A stretch of 36,349 bases of DNA from Thermodesulfovibrio sp. (GCA_025060075.1 JANXCZ010000035.1:1-36349); one strand, 5' to 3'. Positions 7,707 through 16,819 are shown, counted from the first letter of the stretch. Made by a program: numbers and translations. The notes: generated by a model not told the origin, from the letters alone.

Positions 7707-10116
7707 AGAGGCTTTTTTCCTTTTGAGCTACAAGAAGTTTTGTTTTAAGAACTGTATCAGGAATTAGGCTTATTGAGTCAATTCCGCATTCTACAAGAAA
7801 CTCTGCAAAATCAGGAAAGTCACTAGGAGCTTGACCACAAATTCCGATTTTTTTGCCTTTTTTCTTGGCTATTTCAATGACCTGTTTTACAAGTCTTTTA
7901 ACTGCTTCATTTCTTTCATCATAGATATGTGAGACAAGCTCGCTGTCTCTGTCAAGACCTAATGTAAGCTGAGTTAAATCATTTGATCCGATAGAGAATC
8001 CATCAAATATTTCAGCAAACTCATCAGCAAGAATAACATTGCTTGGTATTTCACACATAACATAAACCTCAAGTCCCTTTTCTCCCTGAACTAAGCCATA
8101 TTTTTTCATAACATCAATAACTTTTCTGCCTTCTTCAACAGTTCTACAGAAAGGAACCATTACTTTTACATTTATAAGTCCCATCTCCTCTCTTACTTTC
8201 TTTATTGCAAAGCATTCAAGAGCAAATGCAGGTTCAAATTTTGGATCATAATATCTGCTTGCTCCACGCCATCCAATCATAGGATTTGACTCAACGGGTT
8301 CATATAACTCACCACCTATAAGATTTGCATATTCATTAGTTTTGAAATCCGAAAATCTTACTATTACGTCATTGGGATAAAAAGCAGCAGCTATCATAGC
8401 AATTCCTTGAGCAAGTTTGTCTACATAAAAATCAGATTTTATTTCATAGTTTGGAGTTCTCTTTTCAATCTCTTTTACTATCTTTTCAATTCTTTTTGAT
8501 TCCTTTACTTTTTCTTTAAGCTTAGGATACTCAACAAGAGCAAGAGGATGAACCCCAATATGTGAGCCTATTATAAACTCTATTCTTGCAAGTCCTACTC
8601 CATCATTAGGAATCTGTCCCTGAATAAAAGCTTGTTCAGGTATTCCTACATTCATCATTATTTTTGTTTTTGTTGAAGGCAATGTTGTTAAATCTATTCT
8701 TTTTACTTCATATGGTATAAGTCCATCCAAAACATAACCTGTCTCACCCTTTGAGCAGTCAATGGTAACCATTCTTCCATCGTTTATTACTTCTGTGGCA
8801 TTTCCAGTTCCTACAACGCATGGTATACCTAACTCTCTTGATACAATAGCTGCATGGCAAGTTCTTCCACCTCTGTTTGTAACTATTGCAGATGCTATTT
8901 TCATAATAGGTTCCCAGTCTGGATCAGTCATATCAGTAATAAGAACCTCTCCCTCTTTGAATAGATGAATATTAGAGGCATCTTTAATAACTCTAGCCTT
9001 ACCTTGACCGATTTTGCTTCCGACAGCCATTCCTGAGCAAAGAACAGTACCTGTATCTTTTAACTCATAAACTTCATAATAGTTTTCAGTTTTTGTTGAG
9101 TGAACAGTTTCTGGTCTTGCCTGAACAATAAAGAGTTTACCAGTTCCAACATTAACTCCATCTCCATCTTTTGCCCATTCAATATCCATAGGTTTTTCAT
9201 AGTGTTCTTCTATCAAAATTGCCCACTTTGCTAATGTAAGAATCTCATCATCGCTTAATACAAACCTTTGTCTTTCCTCTAAAGTAGTCTTTTTACTAAT
9301 TGTGGGACGTTCTTGTGTTTTTCCATAAACAAGCTTCTGTTGTTTAGCACCTAATTTCTTTGATATTATTGCTCTGTAGCCTTGTTTAAGGGTAGGTTTA
9401 AAAACATAAAACTCATCTGGATTTACAATTCCCTGAACTATATATTCACCTAATCCCCATGAACCTGTAATATATACAACATCTCTAAAGCCACTTTCTG
9501 TATCAAGAGTAAACATTACTCCTGAAGATGCTACATCAGAGCGAACCATTTTCTGAACAGCTGCAGAAAGATAAACATTAAAATGATCAAATCCTTTATC
9601 TATTCGGTATGAAATAGCTCTATCAGTAAACAAAGAAGCAAAGCATTTTTTTACAAAATTGACTACATTTTCACTTCCTCTTATATTTAAGTATGTTTCT
9701 TGTTGACCAGCAAAGGATGCATCTGGAAGATCTTCTGCAGTGGCTGATGACCTTACTGCTACATCAACATTCAAACCATACTTACTTTCTAATTCTTTAT
9801 ATGCCTTAATGATTGCCTCTGATAAATCATCAGGCATTTTACCATTTAGAATTAGGCTTCTTATCTTTTTACCCCTTTCCTTAAGTTCTGTTACATTTGA
9901 TTTGTCAAGATCAGACAATAGTTTCTTTATTGGTTCTAACAATCCATTATATTTAATGAAGTATTTATAAGCCTCGGCAGTTACAGCAAAACCATCAGGA
10001 ATGTTAATCCCTTTTGGAGAAAGTTTTTGTAACATTTCACCGAGAGAGGCATTTTTTCCACCAACTAATGGAATATCTTTAATTCCTATTTCTTCAAACC
10101 ACAAAATTAATGACAT
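7705..10116 (-). CDS. ppsA: Phosphoenolpyruvate synthase
   Basis: Converts pyruvate, ATP and water to PEP, AMP and phosphate for gluconeogenesis. The 803-residue protein has the three expected domains. The N-terminal ATP-binding domain shows VGGKNASLGEML, AVRSSATAEDLPDASFAGQQETYLN and the IVQARPET end. The swivelling phosphohistidine domain shows TNRGGRTCHAAIVSRELGIP with the catalytic His at 421. The C-terminal TIM barrel shows GLARIEFI, GWRGASRYY, MVPFCRTVEEG, SNDLTQLTLGLDRDS and GICGQAPSDFP with a catalytic Cys. Start and length fit PpsA rather than pyruvate phosphate dikinase. A strong SD (AAAGGAGG) precedes the ATG. It is transcribed divergently from the pilB operon. Confidence 0.95.
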   Translation of the reverse strand: MSLILWFEEIGIKDIPLVGGKNASLGEMLQKLSPKGINIPDGFAVTAEAYKYFIKYNGLLEPIKKLLSDLDKSNVTELKERGKKIRSLILNGKMPDDLSEAIIKAYKELESKYGLNVDVAVRSSATAEDLPDASFAGQQETYLNIRGSENVVNFVKKCFASLFTDRAISYRIDKGFDHFNVYLSAAVQKMVRSDVASSGVMFTLDTESGFRDVVYITGSWGLGEYIVQGIVNPDEFYVFKPTLKQGYRAIISKKLGAKQQKLVYGKTQERPTISKKTTLEERQRFVLSDDEILTLAKWAILIEEHYEKPMDIEWAKDGDGVNVGTGKLFIVQARPETVHSTKTENYYEVYELKDTGTVLCSGMAVGSKIGQGKARVIKDASNIHLFKEGEVLITDMTDPDWEPIMKIASAIVTNRGGRTCHAAIVSRELGIPCVVGTGNATEVINDGRMVTIDCSKGETGYVLDGLIPYEVKRIDLTTLPSTKTKIMMNVGIPEQAFIQGQIPNDGVGLARIEFIIGSHIGVHPLALVEYPKLKEKVKESKRIEKIVKEIEKRTPNYEIKSDFYVDKLAQGIAMIAAAFYPNDVIVRFSDFKTNEYANLIGGELYEPVESNPMIGWRGASRYYDPKFEPAFALECFAIKKVREEMGLINVKVMVPFCRTVEEGRKVIDVMKKYGLVQGEKGLEVYVMCEIPSNVILADEFAEIFDGFSIGSNDLTQLTLGLDRDSELVSHIYDERNEAVKRLVKQVIEIAKKKGKKIGICGQAPSDFPDFAEFLVECGIDSISLIPDTVLKTKLLVAQKEKSL

Positions 10117-10161
10117 AATATCATCCTCCTTTTATTTTTTTAAATTATATTTTTTTCTAAA

Positions 10162-10170
10162 ATTATATCA
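10162..10170 (-). promoter_or_regulatory. Extended -10 promoter of ppsA
   Basis: Read on the minus strand, 10170-10162 is TGATATAAT, a perfect extended -10. The -35 region is weak, as is common for extended -10 promoters. The predicted start near 10155 leaves a leader of about 38 bases containing the AAAGGAGG ribosome-binding site. It lies back to back with the pilB promoter 37 bases away. Confidence 0.55.
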
Positions 10171-10206
10171 TAATAGTTAAAATTTAGATACTCAACATAA
10201 ACAGTT

Positions 10207-10235
10207 TTGACACAATCTTTGTACTATGCTATATT
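10207..10235 (+). promoter_or_regulatory. Strong sigma70-type promoter of the pilB/cyclic-nucleotide operon
   Basis: A consensus TTGACA (10207-10212), an optimal 17-base spacer and TATATT (10230-10235). Transcription should begin at about 10242-10243, exactly at the ATG of the pilus ATPase gene. There is no SD between the -10 and the ATG, so a leaderless message is predicted. Confidence 0.75.
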
Positions 10236-10242
10236 ACTTAAA

Positions 10243-11964
10243 ATGTCAACAAAAACTACATCAGAAAAACTCACAATAGGAGCATTTCTTTTAAAGAAGG
10301 GTAAAGTTTCTGAAAAACAGCTTATTGATGCTCAAGCAGTTCAGAAGATTGAAGGAATAAGAATCGGAGCTGCCTTGGTAAAGTTAGGCTATATAACAGA
10401 GGAAGCACTTGTAGAGGCTATGAGCGAACTTTATGGTTATCCTGTATTTAAGATAGACTCCTTTAAGATTGATCCCTTGGTAGTTAAGTTTCTTCCTGAG
10501 GATATAATAAAAAGAAACAAAGTATTACCCTTTTCCAAAGAAGGAAACATTATCAGAGTTTTAACTACAGATCCAGCAAATGAAATAGGATTGGAGCAGA
10601 TAAAGTTTTTTTTAAGTGGTTTTAAAATAGTTTTTTATGTCGGAAAAGACTCGGATTTTAAGGCTTTGATAAATCAGTTTTTTGGAGAAGAATCCTCTGA
10701 GATTTATAGCAAGGAGACTGTTCATGAACTTGTTGAAAGTGTAGTTCAGGAACCCTCTGAGGTAAAACATGAAGAAGAACAAACTGTTATCCCTGAAGTA
10801 GATGCTCCTTTAATAAGACTTGTTAATCAGATAATTATAAATGCAATTTCAAAGAGAGCAAGTGATATTCACATTGAACCCTTCGAAGACAATATATATG
10901 TAAGATATAGAATAGATGGAATACTACATGATATTCTAACTTTACCGACAAAACTTAAGAGTCCTCTTATTACAAGAATTAAGATTATGTCAAATATGGA
11001 TATCTCAGAAAGAAGACTTCCTCAGGATGGAAGAATAAAGATGAAGATAGGTAAGAGGGAGGTTGACTTCAGGGTTTCAACGCTTCCATCAATATTTGGA
11101 GAGAAAATTGTTTTAAGAGTACTTGAAAAGGGCTCACTTCAGCTTGATCTTACAAAGCTTGGATTTGAAGAGGAATCCTTAAATTTTTTCCTTGAAGCTC
11201 TAAATAAGCCCTATGGAATGATACTTGTTACAGGTCCAACAGGTTCTGGTAAAACAACTACACTTTACTCTGCACTTATGAAGCTTAGAAGACCTGAGGT
11301 AAACATTGTTACTGTTGAGGATCCTGTTGAGTATACACTTCCAAGGATTATACAAGTCCAGGTTCAAGAGGAAATTGGAAGAACTTTTGCTCAGATACTA
11401 AGGTCCTTTTTAAGGCAGGATCCAGATATCATTTTTGTTGGAGAAATAAGAGATTTTGAAACAGCAGAAATAGCTATAAAAGCAGCCCTTACAGGACATC
11501 TTGTTCTTAGCACACTTCATACAAATGATGCACCCAGCACCATTACAAGGCTGATAAACATGGGAATAGAACCCTTTTTAATTGCCTCATCAGTAATACT
11601 TATAGTTGCTCAAAGACTTGTAAGAAAGTTGTGTGAAAGCTGTAAGAAGGAACAGAAAATCTCAAAGGATGCTTTAATTAAAATGGGATTTCCAGCAGAA
11701 TTTACTGAGAGTTTAAAGATTTATGAAGCACAGGGATGTGCTGAATGCAGTCAAACGGGATATCGTGGAAGAATAGCTCTTTATGAAGTTATGCCTATAA
11801 AAGAAGAGATTAGAGAACTTATTTTAACAGGAGCATCTGCAAATGATATTAAGAAAGAAGCAATAAAACTCGGAATGCTCACATTGAGGCAGTCTGGTAT
11901 TAGAAAGGTAATGGCAGGAATTACAAGCATAGAAGAAGTTTTAAGGGTTACGGTGGAAGACTAA
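10243..11964 (+). CDS. pilB: GspE/PilB-family type II secretion / type IV pilus assembly ATPase
   Basis: Hexameric cytoplasmic motor that drives pilus extension or type II secretion. The start chosen is ATG 10243 (573 residues), because the upstream in-frame TTG at 10207 is the -35 box itself. Residues 1-150 form the GspE N-terminal domain (TIGAFLLKKGKVSEKQL, VLTTDPANEIGLEQIK). The ATPase core has DIHIEPFEDNIYVRYRIDG, Walker A GPTGSGKTT at 331-339, Walker B DPDIIFVGEIRD at 393-404 and the His-box ALTGHLVLSTLHTNDAPS. Zinc cysteines CESC (464, 467) and CAEC (499, 502) follow. PilB and GspE cannot be told apart with certainty here, since no pilin or secretin gene is adjacent. It leads an operon of second-messenger genes. 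Confidence 0.9.
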   Translation: MSTKTTSEKLTIGAFLLKKGKVSEKQLIDAQAVQKIEGIRIGAALVKLGYITEEALVEAMSELYGYPVFKIDSFKIDPLVVKFLPEDIIKRNKVLPFSKEGNIIRVLTTDPANEIGLEQIKFFLSGFKIVFYVGKDSDFKALINQFFGEESSEIYSKETVHELVESVVQEPSEVKHEEEQTVIPEVDAPLIRLVNQIIINAISKRASDIHIEPFEDNIYVRYRIDGILHDILTLPTKLKSPLITRIKIMSNMDISERRLPQDGRIKMKIGKREVDFRVSTLPSIFGEKIVLRVLEKGSLQLDLTKLGFEEESLNFFLEALNKPYGMILVTGPTGSGKTTTLYSALMKLRRPEVNIVTVEDPVEYTLPRIIQVQVQEEIGRTFAQILRSFLRQDPDIIFVGEIRDFETAEIAIKAALTGHLVLSTLHTNDAPSTITRLINMGIEPFLIASSVILIVAQRLVRKLCESCKKEQKISKDALIKMGFPAEFTESLKIYEAQGCAECSQTGYRGRIALYEVMPIKEEIRELILTGASANDIKKEAIKLGMLTLRQSGIRKVMAGITSIEEVLRVTVED

Positions 11965-13040
11965 TGGATAAACTTGAAATTTTACTTAAAGTTGCTGGAA
12001 AACTTCCAAGAGAGAAAAATTTAAACAATATAATAACTATTCTCTCAAACCTTGCAAGAGATATAATTGAAGTTGACCGCTGTAGTCTTTTCTTAATAGA
12101 TGAGAGAAAAAATGAGTTATACACAATATTTGCCCATGGAGTAGATGAGATAAGAATTCCTATAACCTCAGGAATAGCAGGACATGTTGTAAAAACAGGA
12201 AAGCCTTATATTGTATCAGATGCTTACAAAAGCAAGTTCTTTAATCCAGAGATTGACAAAATCTCAGGATACAAAACAAGAAATATTCTTGCAGTTCCAA
12301 TCTTTGACTCCAAAGGAAGAATAATCGGAGTGTATCAGGCAATAAACAAACCAAATAAATTCAACAGGATAGATGTTAAATTAATGAAACTTATCGCAGA
12401 GTTTGCTGGAGCAACAATTGAGACTCAGATGCTTTATGAAAAGATAAAAGTGGCGCATAAAAAAGCACTTATAAAACTTTCAAAGGCTGCGGAATATAAA
12501 GATCCTGAAAGTCCAAATCATTTCTTGAGAGTTGGTCTAATTTCAAGCTTGCTTGCTGAAAAACTTGGATTAGATGAAGAAAGATGCGAACTACTCATGT
12601 TAGCTTCAACAATGCATGATATTGGTAAAATTGGAATTCCAGACAGCATTCTTCAAAAATCCAGTAGACTTGACCCTGATGAGTGGGAGATTATGAAAAA
12701 ACATCCAATAATTGGATATGAGCTTCTCTTTGATGAAGACAGCGAACTTCTTCAGATGGCTGCAATAATAGCTCTTGAACATCATGAAAGATGGGATGGC
12801 AAAGGATATCCATTTGGAAAAAAGGAAAAAGAGATATCTATTTGGGCAAGAATAGTCAGTATTGTTGACAATTTTGACACACTCACAACAGACAAAGGTG
12901 AAAGAGAATCTTGGAATATTGATGATGCTTTAAACTATATGAAAATTATGAAAGAGAAGGCATTTGATCCTGAGATTGTTGAAGTCTTTCTTAATAATGT
13001 TGAAAGAGTTATTGAAATAAAGGAAAAATATAAAGATTGA
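11964..13040 (+). CDS. GAF / HD-GYP protein, predicted c-di-GMP phosphodiesterase (1)
   Basis: A 358-residue cytoplasmic sensor-effector. Residues about 15-155 are a GAF domain (SLFLIDERKNELYTIFAHG, SGIAGHVVKTGKPYIVSDAY, ILAVPIFDSKGRIIGVYQAINK). Residues about 170-350 are an HD-GYP domain with His186, HDIGKIGIPDSIL (His-Asp 218-219), His247, HHERWDGKGYPFG (HH 273-274, GYP 281-283) and DNFDTLTT (302-309). HD-GYP domains hydrolyse c-di-GMP to pGpG or GMP with a two- or three-metal site. The usual DRPYR after DALTS is replaced by DKGERESW, so activity or partner binding may differ from the next gene. TAATG overlap with pilB shows translational coupling. Confidence 0.9.
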   Translation: MDKLEILLKVAGKLPREKNLNNIITILSNLARDIIEVDRCSLFLIDERKNELYTIFAHGVDEIRIPITSGIAGHVVKTGKPYIVSDAYKSKFFNPEIDKISGYKTRNILAVPIFDSKGRIIGVYQAINKPNKFNRIDVKLMKLIAEFAGATIETQMLYEKIKVAHKKALIKLSKAAEYKDPESPNHFLRVGLISSLLAEKLGLDEERCELLMLASTMHDIGKIGIPDSILQKSSRLDPDEWEIMKKHPIIGYELLFDEDSELLQMAAIIALEHHERWDGKGYPFGKKEKEISIWARIVSIVDNFDTLTTDKGERESWNIDDALNYMKIMKEKAFDPEIVEVFLNNVERVIEIKEKYKD

Positions 13041-14125
13041 TGGAAAAAGAAATTCTTTTAGAGCATCTTAAACAACTTCTTGAGTTTTCCTCATTAATTA
13101 ACTCATCTCTTGAAATTGAAGAGATAAAAAAGAAAGCAGCAATGGCAGCAGTAAAGCTTGTAAATTGTGAAGCAGGAAGTCTTCTTCTTTTTGATGAAGC
13201 ATCAGAGGAGCTTTACTTTGATGTTGCTCTTGGCGAAAAGGCTGAAGAAATAAAGACAATAAGACTTAAAAAAGGGCAAGGAATTGCTGGATGGGTGGCA
13301 AAACATAAGGAAGCAGTTATAATAAATGATGTTCAGAGAGATCCGAGATTTTACAGAGATGTTGATGAAAAATCAGGATTTAAGACAAAAACAATGATTT
13401 GTCTGCCAGTAATGATTAAAGACAGAGTTTTGGGTGTAATTCAGGCTATAAATAAAAGAGACTCTTTTTTTAATGAGTATGATCTTAACTTACTTAAGGC
13501 ACTTGCAAGTCAGGTTGCTGTAGCAATAGAAAATGCAAGACTCTATGAAGAGCTTAAAGAGACTTTCTATGAAGTTGTTTTTGCTCTTGCAGATACCATT
13601 GAAAAGAGAGATCCCTACACAGGAGGACATACTAAAAGAGTGATGCAGTACAGTGTTGCAGTAGGAGTTGAGATGGGACTAAATAAAAAAGAACTTGAAA
13701 ATTTAAAACTCGCAGCTATTCTTCATGATATAGGTAAAATTGGTATAAGAGATGAAATTTTGCTTAAAAAAGAAAAACTTTCTGATGAGGAATATAAGAT
13801 TATACAGAATCATACAGTATATGGTGCAGAGATACTTCATTATGTAAAACAACTTAAAGATATTATCCCTGGAGTTAAACATCATCACGAAAACTTTATT
13901 GGTTCTGGATATCCTGACAGGTTAAAAGGCGAAGAAATACCCTTAATTGCAAGAATTATCGCAGTAGCTGATAACTTTGATGCTTTGACAACAGACAGAC
14001 CTTATAGAAAAGCTCTATCATTTGATGAGGCGATGAAAGAATTAAAAGAAAATGCAGGAGTAAAGTTTGATCCAGCTGTTGTTGATGCATTTCAGAGAGC
14101 ATTTAGTAAGATGAGAGAGAAATGA
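13040..14125 (+). CDS. GAF / HD-GYP protein, predicted c-di-GMP phosphodiesterase (2)
   Basis: Starts at ATG 13040, which overlaps the preceding TGA (TGATG); the TTG 3 bases earlier is less likely. The 361 residues include a GAF domain at about 15-170 (AGSLLLFDEASEELYFDVALG, GQGIAGWVAKHKEAVIINDV, MICLPVMIKDRVLGVIQAINK). The HD-GYP domain at about 175-355 has DPYTGGHTKRV, ILHDIGKIGIRDEIL (HD 229-230), NHTVYGAEIL, KHHHENFIGSGYPDRLKGEEIP and DNFDALTTDRPYRKALS. All canonical HD-GYP motifs including RPYR are present, so this copy is the better candidate for an active c-di-GMP hydrolase. It probably arose by tandem duplication with its neighbour. The ligand of the GAF domain is unknown. Confidence 0.92.
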   Translation: MEKEILLEHLKQLLEFSSLINSSLEIEEIKKKAAMAAVKLVNCEAGSLLLFDEASEELYFDVALGEKAEEIKTIRLKKGQGIAGWVAKHKEAVIINDVQRDPRFYRDVDEKSGFKTKTMICLPVMIKDRVLGVIQAINKRDSFFNEYDLNLLKALASQVAVAIENARLYEELKETFYEVVFALADTIEKRDPYTGGHTKRVMQYSVAVGVEMGLNKKELENLKLAAILHDIGKIGIRDEILLKKEKLSDEEYKIIQNHTVYGAEILHYVKQLKDIIPGVKHHHENFIGSGYPDRLKGEEIPLIARIIAVADNFDALTTDRPYRKALSFDEAMKELKENAGVKFDPAVVDAFQRAFSKMREK

Positions 14126-14886
14126 AGATAAGAGTTCTTGGTGCTTCAGGTTCTGATATTCCGGGATATCATCTTTCCTCTTTTTTATTAAACAATAAAA
14201 TACTATTTGATGCAGGAGGTGTTACAGGTTCCTTAAGTTTTAAATCACAACAAAAAATAGAGCATATATTTATAACCCATGCGCATTTAGATCATATAAG
14301 GGATATTCCCTTTCTTGCTGATAATATAATCTTAAGTGGTAAACCAAAGAGAATAAATATCTACTCAACAGAGGAAGTTATTGACGATATAAAGAAACAT
14401 TTACTTAATTCAAAAATATGGCCAGATTTTACAGTTATTCCAGATGTCAATAACTCTATTTTGAATCTGAAAGTTATTAATGAGGAGAGTGAAATTTTGA
14501 TAGAAGGATATAGAATAACTGCCTACAGAATGAATCACACTGTTATGGCAGTTGGTTTTCTTGTTGAGAAAGGTAAAAAAAGCTTTTTCTACACAGGAGA
14601 TACAGGTCCTGCTATGGAGACATGGAGAAAGCTTTCTAATAAAAGACTAGATGCATTAATTATTGAAGTATCTTTCCCTAATAAGATGAAAGAGCTTGCT
14701 ATTAATACAGGACATCTTACAGCAGAGCTTCTTTTTGAAACTCTTAAAATATTTAATCCTAAGCCTAAAAAAATCTTTGTAACTCATATAAAGCCTCTTT
14801 ACAAGAAAACTATTGAGAGAGAATTGAAGAGAGTCTTTGATTACAAAATAAAGATTCTTCAAGGTGGAGAATCAATAAAAATTTAA
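14122..14886 (+). CDS. Metallo-beta-lactamase-fold protein, class II cyclic-nucleotide phosphodiesterase-like
   Basis: A 254-residue metallohydrolase. Metal-ligand motifs are THAHLDHIRDIPFL (52-65), His139, YTGDTG (Asp160), TGHLT (His198) and VTHIKP (His222). The stretch IEVSFPNKMKELAINTGHLT matches the class II 3',5'-cyclic-nucleotide phosphodiesterase (PDE1/CpdP) signature better than RNase Z or glyoxalase II. There is no signal peptide, so it should act in the cytoplasm. Its position directly before an adenylate cyclase, with a one-base TAATG overlap, supports cAMP as substrate. That is inference; another phosphodiester substrate is possible. It overlaps the HD-GYP gene by 4 bases. Confidence 0.78.
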   Translation: MKIRVLGASGSDIPGYHLSSFLLNNKILFDAGGVTGSLSFKSQQKIEHIFITHAHLDHIRDIPFLADNIILSGKPKRINIYSTEEVIDDIKKHLLNSKIWPDFTVIPDVNNSILNLKVINEESEILIEGYRITAYRMNHTVMAVGFLVEKGKKSFFYTGDTGPAMETWRKLSNKRLDALIIEVSFPNKMKELAINTGHLTAELLFETLKIFNPKPKKIFVTHIKPLYKKTIERELKRVFDYKIKILQGGESIKI

Positions 14887-16799
14887 TGTATATTAAGAGG
14901 CTTATAAAATTAGACAGCTTTCAAAAGAACAAAGAAACCATAATAAGCATTTTAATCTCTACTGCCTTTTTATTTCTTTTCTTTCTAAAGCCCTATCCGA
15001 TTGAGATTGTTGATATGAAGGTTTACGACTTATTTTTTCATATTCGTGGACAAAAGTCTCCTCCACAAAGTATTGTTATCGCCGCAGTAGATGAGGCTTC
15101 TATTGAAAAGCTTGGTAGATGGCCATGGAGTAGAGATAAGATAGCAAAAGTTATTGATAAACTTTCAGAGTTTCAAGCAGCAGTTATTGCTCTTGATATT
15201 ATACTAAGTGAACCTGAAAAAAACGATAAAACCTTAGCAGAGAGTATTTCAAAAGCAGGAAATGTGATTTTACCAGTTGTTTTCTTCTTTAACACAGAAG
15301 CTCAAGAAAACTTAATAATAAGTTCTTCAGCATTTTCTGTTTTAAACTCTCAAGCCTTTATAAGATACCATCCAATTTCCTCTAAAAATGCTCTCATATC
15401 TGAGAAAATTATTGCTGAAAATGCAGCGGGATTTGGTCATATAAATACATTTCCTGATGATGACGGAACAATAAGATGGGAGGTTTTATTTATTGAGTAT
15501 TATGGATATTTGATTCCTTCTATTTCACTTAAAACAGCTTCATTGTATCTTGGTATTCCTCCTGAAAAAAGGGTAGTTGATGCCACAAAAGGAGTATATC
15601 TTGGCAGAAGATATATTCCCACTGATAAATGGGGTAGAGTTCTGATACACTATTATGGAAAAAATGAAAGTTTTAGATACATTTCAATCGTTGATATTCT
15701 TGAGAATAAAATAAAAAAAGAAGATATAGAGAATAAAATCGTTATAGTGGGAGCAACTGCTGTTGGGGTTTATGATTTAAAAGTTACTCCTTTTAGTTCA
15801 GCTTTACCAGGAGTGGAAAAGCATGCTAATGTTATAGCTGCTATTATTGATGAAAAAAATCTTCTTCCAGCTTCTTCATTTTTTGTTTTATTAATAATTT
15901 TTTTAACTGGAACAATAAGCATTATATTTTACAGAAGACTCAAAGCATTATACTCTCTGGTTTTTCTAATTTTTTTACTTGTAGCAACTTTTTTATTTTC
16001 TTTTTTTCTATTTAAAAATGGAGTATGGCTTTCTGTTGTTTATATCTCAGGAAACTTAATATTTCAATTTTTAGCTACAATTACTATTAGATATGCTTAC
16101 TCTGAGAGGGAAACAAGACAGATAAAAAGAATATTTTCCAGTTATGTTACTGAAAAAGTTATGAATGAGCTAATTAAGAATCCATCAATGGCAAAACTTG
16201 GAGGAGCCAAAACAGAGGTAACAGTATTATTTTCTGATATCAGAGACTTTACAGCACTTTCTGAAAGACTTCCTCCAGAAAAGGTTGTTGAGATTCTTAA
16301 TGAGTATTTTAGCGAGATGGCAGAGATTGTTTTTAAATGGGATGGAACACTTGATAAATTCATGGGTGATGCAATAATGGTTTTTTGGGGTGCCCCTCTT
16401 CCCCAAAGTGACCATCCAGAAAGAGCATTAAAATGTGCAATAGAAATGATAAGCAAATTAAGGTTTTTACATAATAAATGGAATAAAGAAAATAAACCTT
16501 TATTAAGGATAGGTATTGGTATAAGCACAGGTGAGGTTATTGTTGGCAATATTGGAGCAGAGGGAAAGAAGATGGATTATACAGTAATTGGTGATCATGT
16601 AAACTTAGCATGTCGGCTTGAAAGTTTAAATAAACATTTTAACTCTGAAATACTGATTTCTGAGTCTACCTTTGAAAGAGTAAAGAAAAAAATTGAAGAA
16701 GGATTTTTTGGTTCATTATATGTAGAAGAGTTAGGAGTCATATCAGTAAGAGGAAAACAAAAACCCATAGGGATTTATAGAGTTTCCATTTGTTCTTAA
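14886..16799 (+). CDS. CHASE2-domain class III adenylate cyclase
   Basis: A 637-residue membrane receptor cyclase. One N-terminal helix (about 19-35) is followed by an extracytoplasmic CHASE2 domain (about 45-325: MKVYDLFFHIRG, IVIAAVDEASIEKLGRWPWSRD, VIVGATAVGVYDLKVTPFS). Three membrane helices lie at about 332-397, and a cytoplasmic class III cyclase domain starts at 443. Metal aspartates are D451 (FSDIRDF) and D495 (KFMGDAIMVFWG). Adenine-specifying K491 and T566 (MDYTVIGD) and transition-state N573 and R577 are all present, so ATP and not GTP is the expected substrate. It likely converts an unknown periplasmic signal into cAMP. It is the last gene of the operon begun at 10243; no clear terminator follows. 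Confidence 0.93.
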   Translation: MYIKRLIKLDSFQKNKETIISILISTAFLFLFFLKPYPIEIVDMKVYDLFFHIRGQKSPPQSIVIAAVDEASIEKLGRWPWSRDKIAKVIDKLSEFQAAVIALDIILSEPEKNDKTLAESISKAGNVILPVVFFFNTEAQENLIISSSAFSVLNSQAFIRYHPISSKNALISEKIIAENAAGFGHINTFPDDDGTIRWEVLFIEYYGYLIPSISLKTASLYLGIPPEKRVVDATKGVYLGRRYIPTDKWGRVLIHYYGKNESFRYISIVDILENKIKKEDIENKIVIVGATAVGVYDLKVTPFSSALPGVEKHANVIAAIIDEKNLLPASSFFVLLIIFLTGTISIIFYRRLKALYSLVFLIFLLVATFLFSFFLFKNGVWLSVVYISGNLIFQFLATITIRYAYSERETRQIKRIFSSYVTEKVMNELIKNPSMAKLGGAKTEVTVLFSDIRDFTALSERLPPEKVVEILNEYFSEMAEIVFKWDGTLDKFMGDAIMVFWGAPLPQSDHPERALKCAIEMISKLRFLHNKWNKENKPLLRIGIGISTGEVIVGNIGAEGKKMDYTVIGDHVNLACRLESLNKHFNSEILISESTFERVKKKIEEGFFGSLYVEELGVISVRGKQKPIGIYRVSICS

Positions 16800-16819
16800 G
16801 GTTTTTGACTGTTTATTGC

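Noticed and set aside
10207-10242. TTG start 12 codons before the pilB ATG
   Set aside because: This TTG is the first half of the TTGACA -35 box; starting there would require transcription from further upstream and adds residues unlike PilB N-termini.
16142-16549. Minus-strand open frame of 135 codons inside the adenylate cyclase gene
   Set aside because: Antisense shadow of the highly conserved cyclase domain; no recognisable domain and no start signals.
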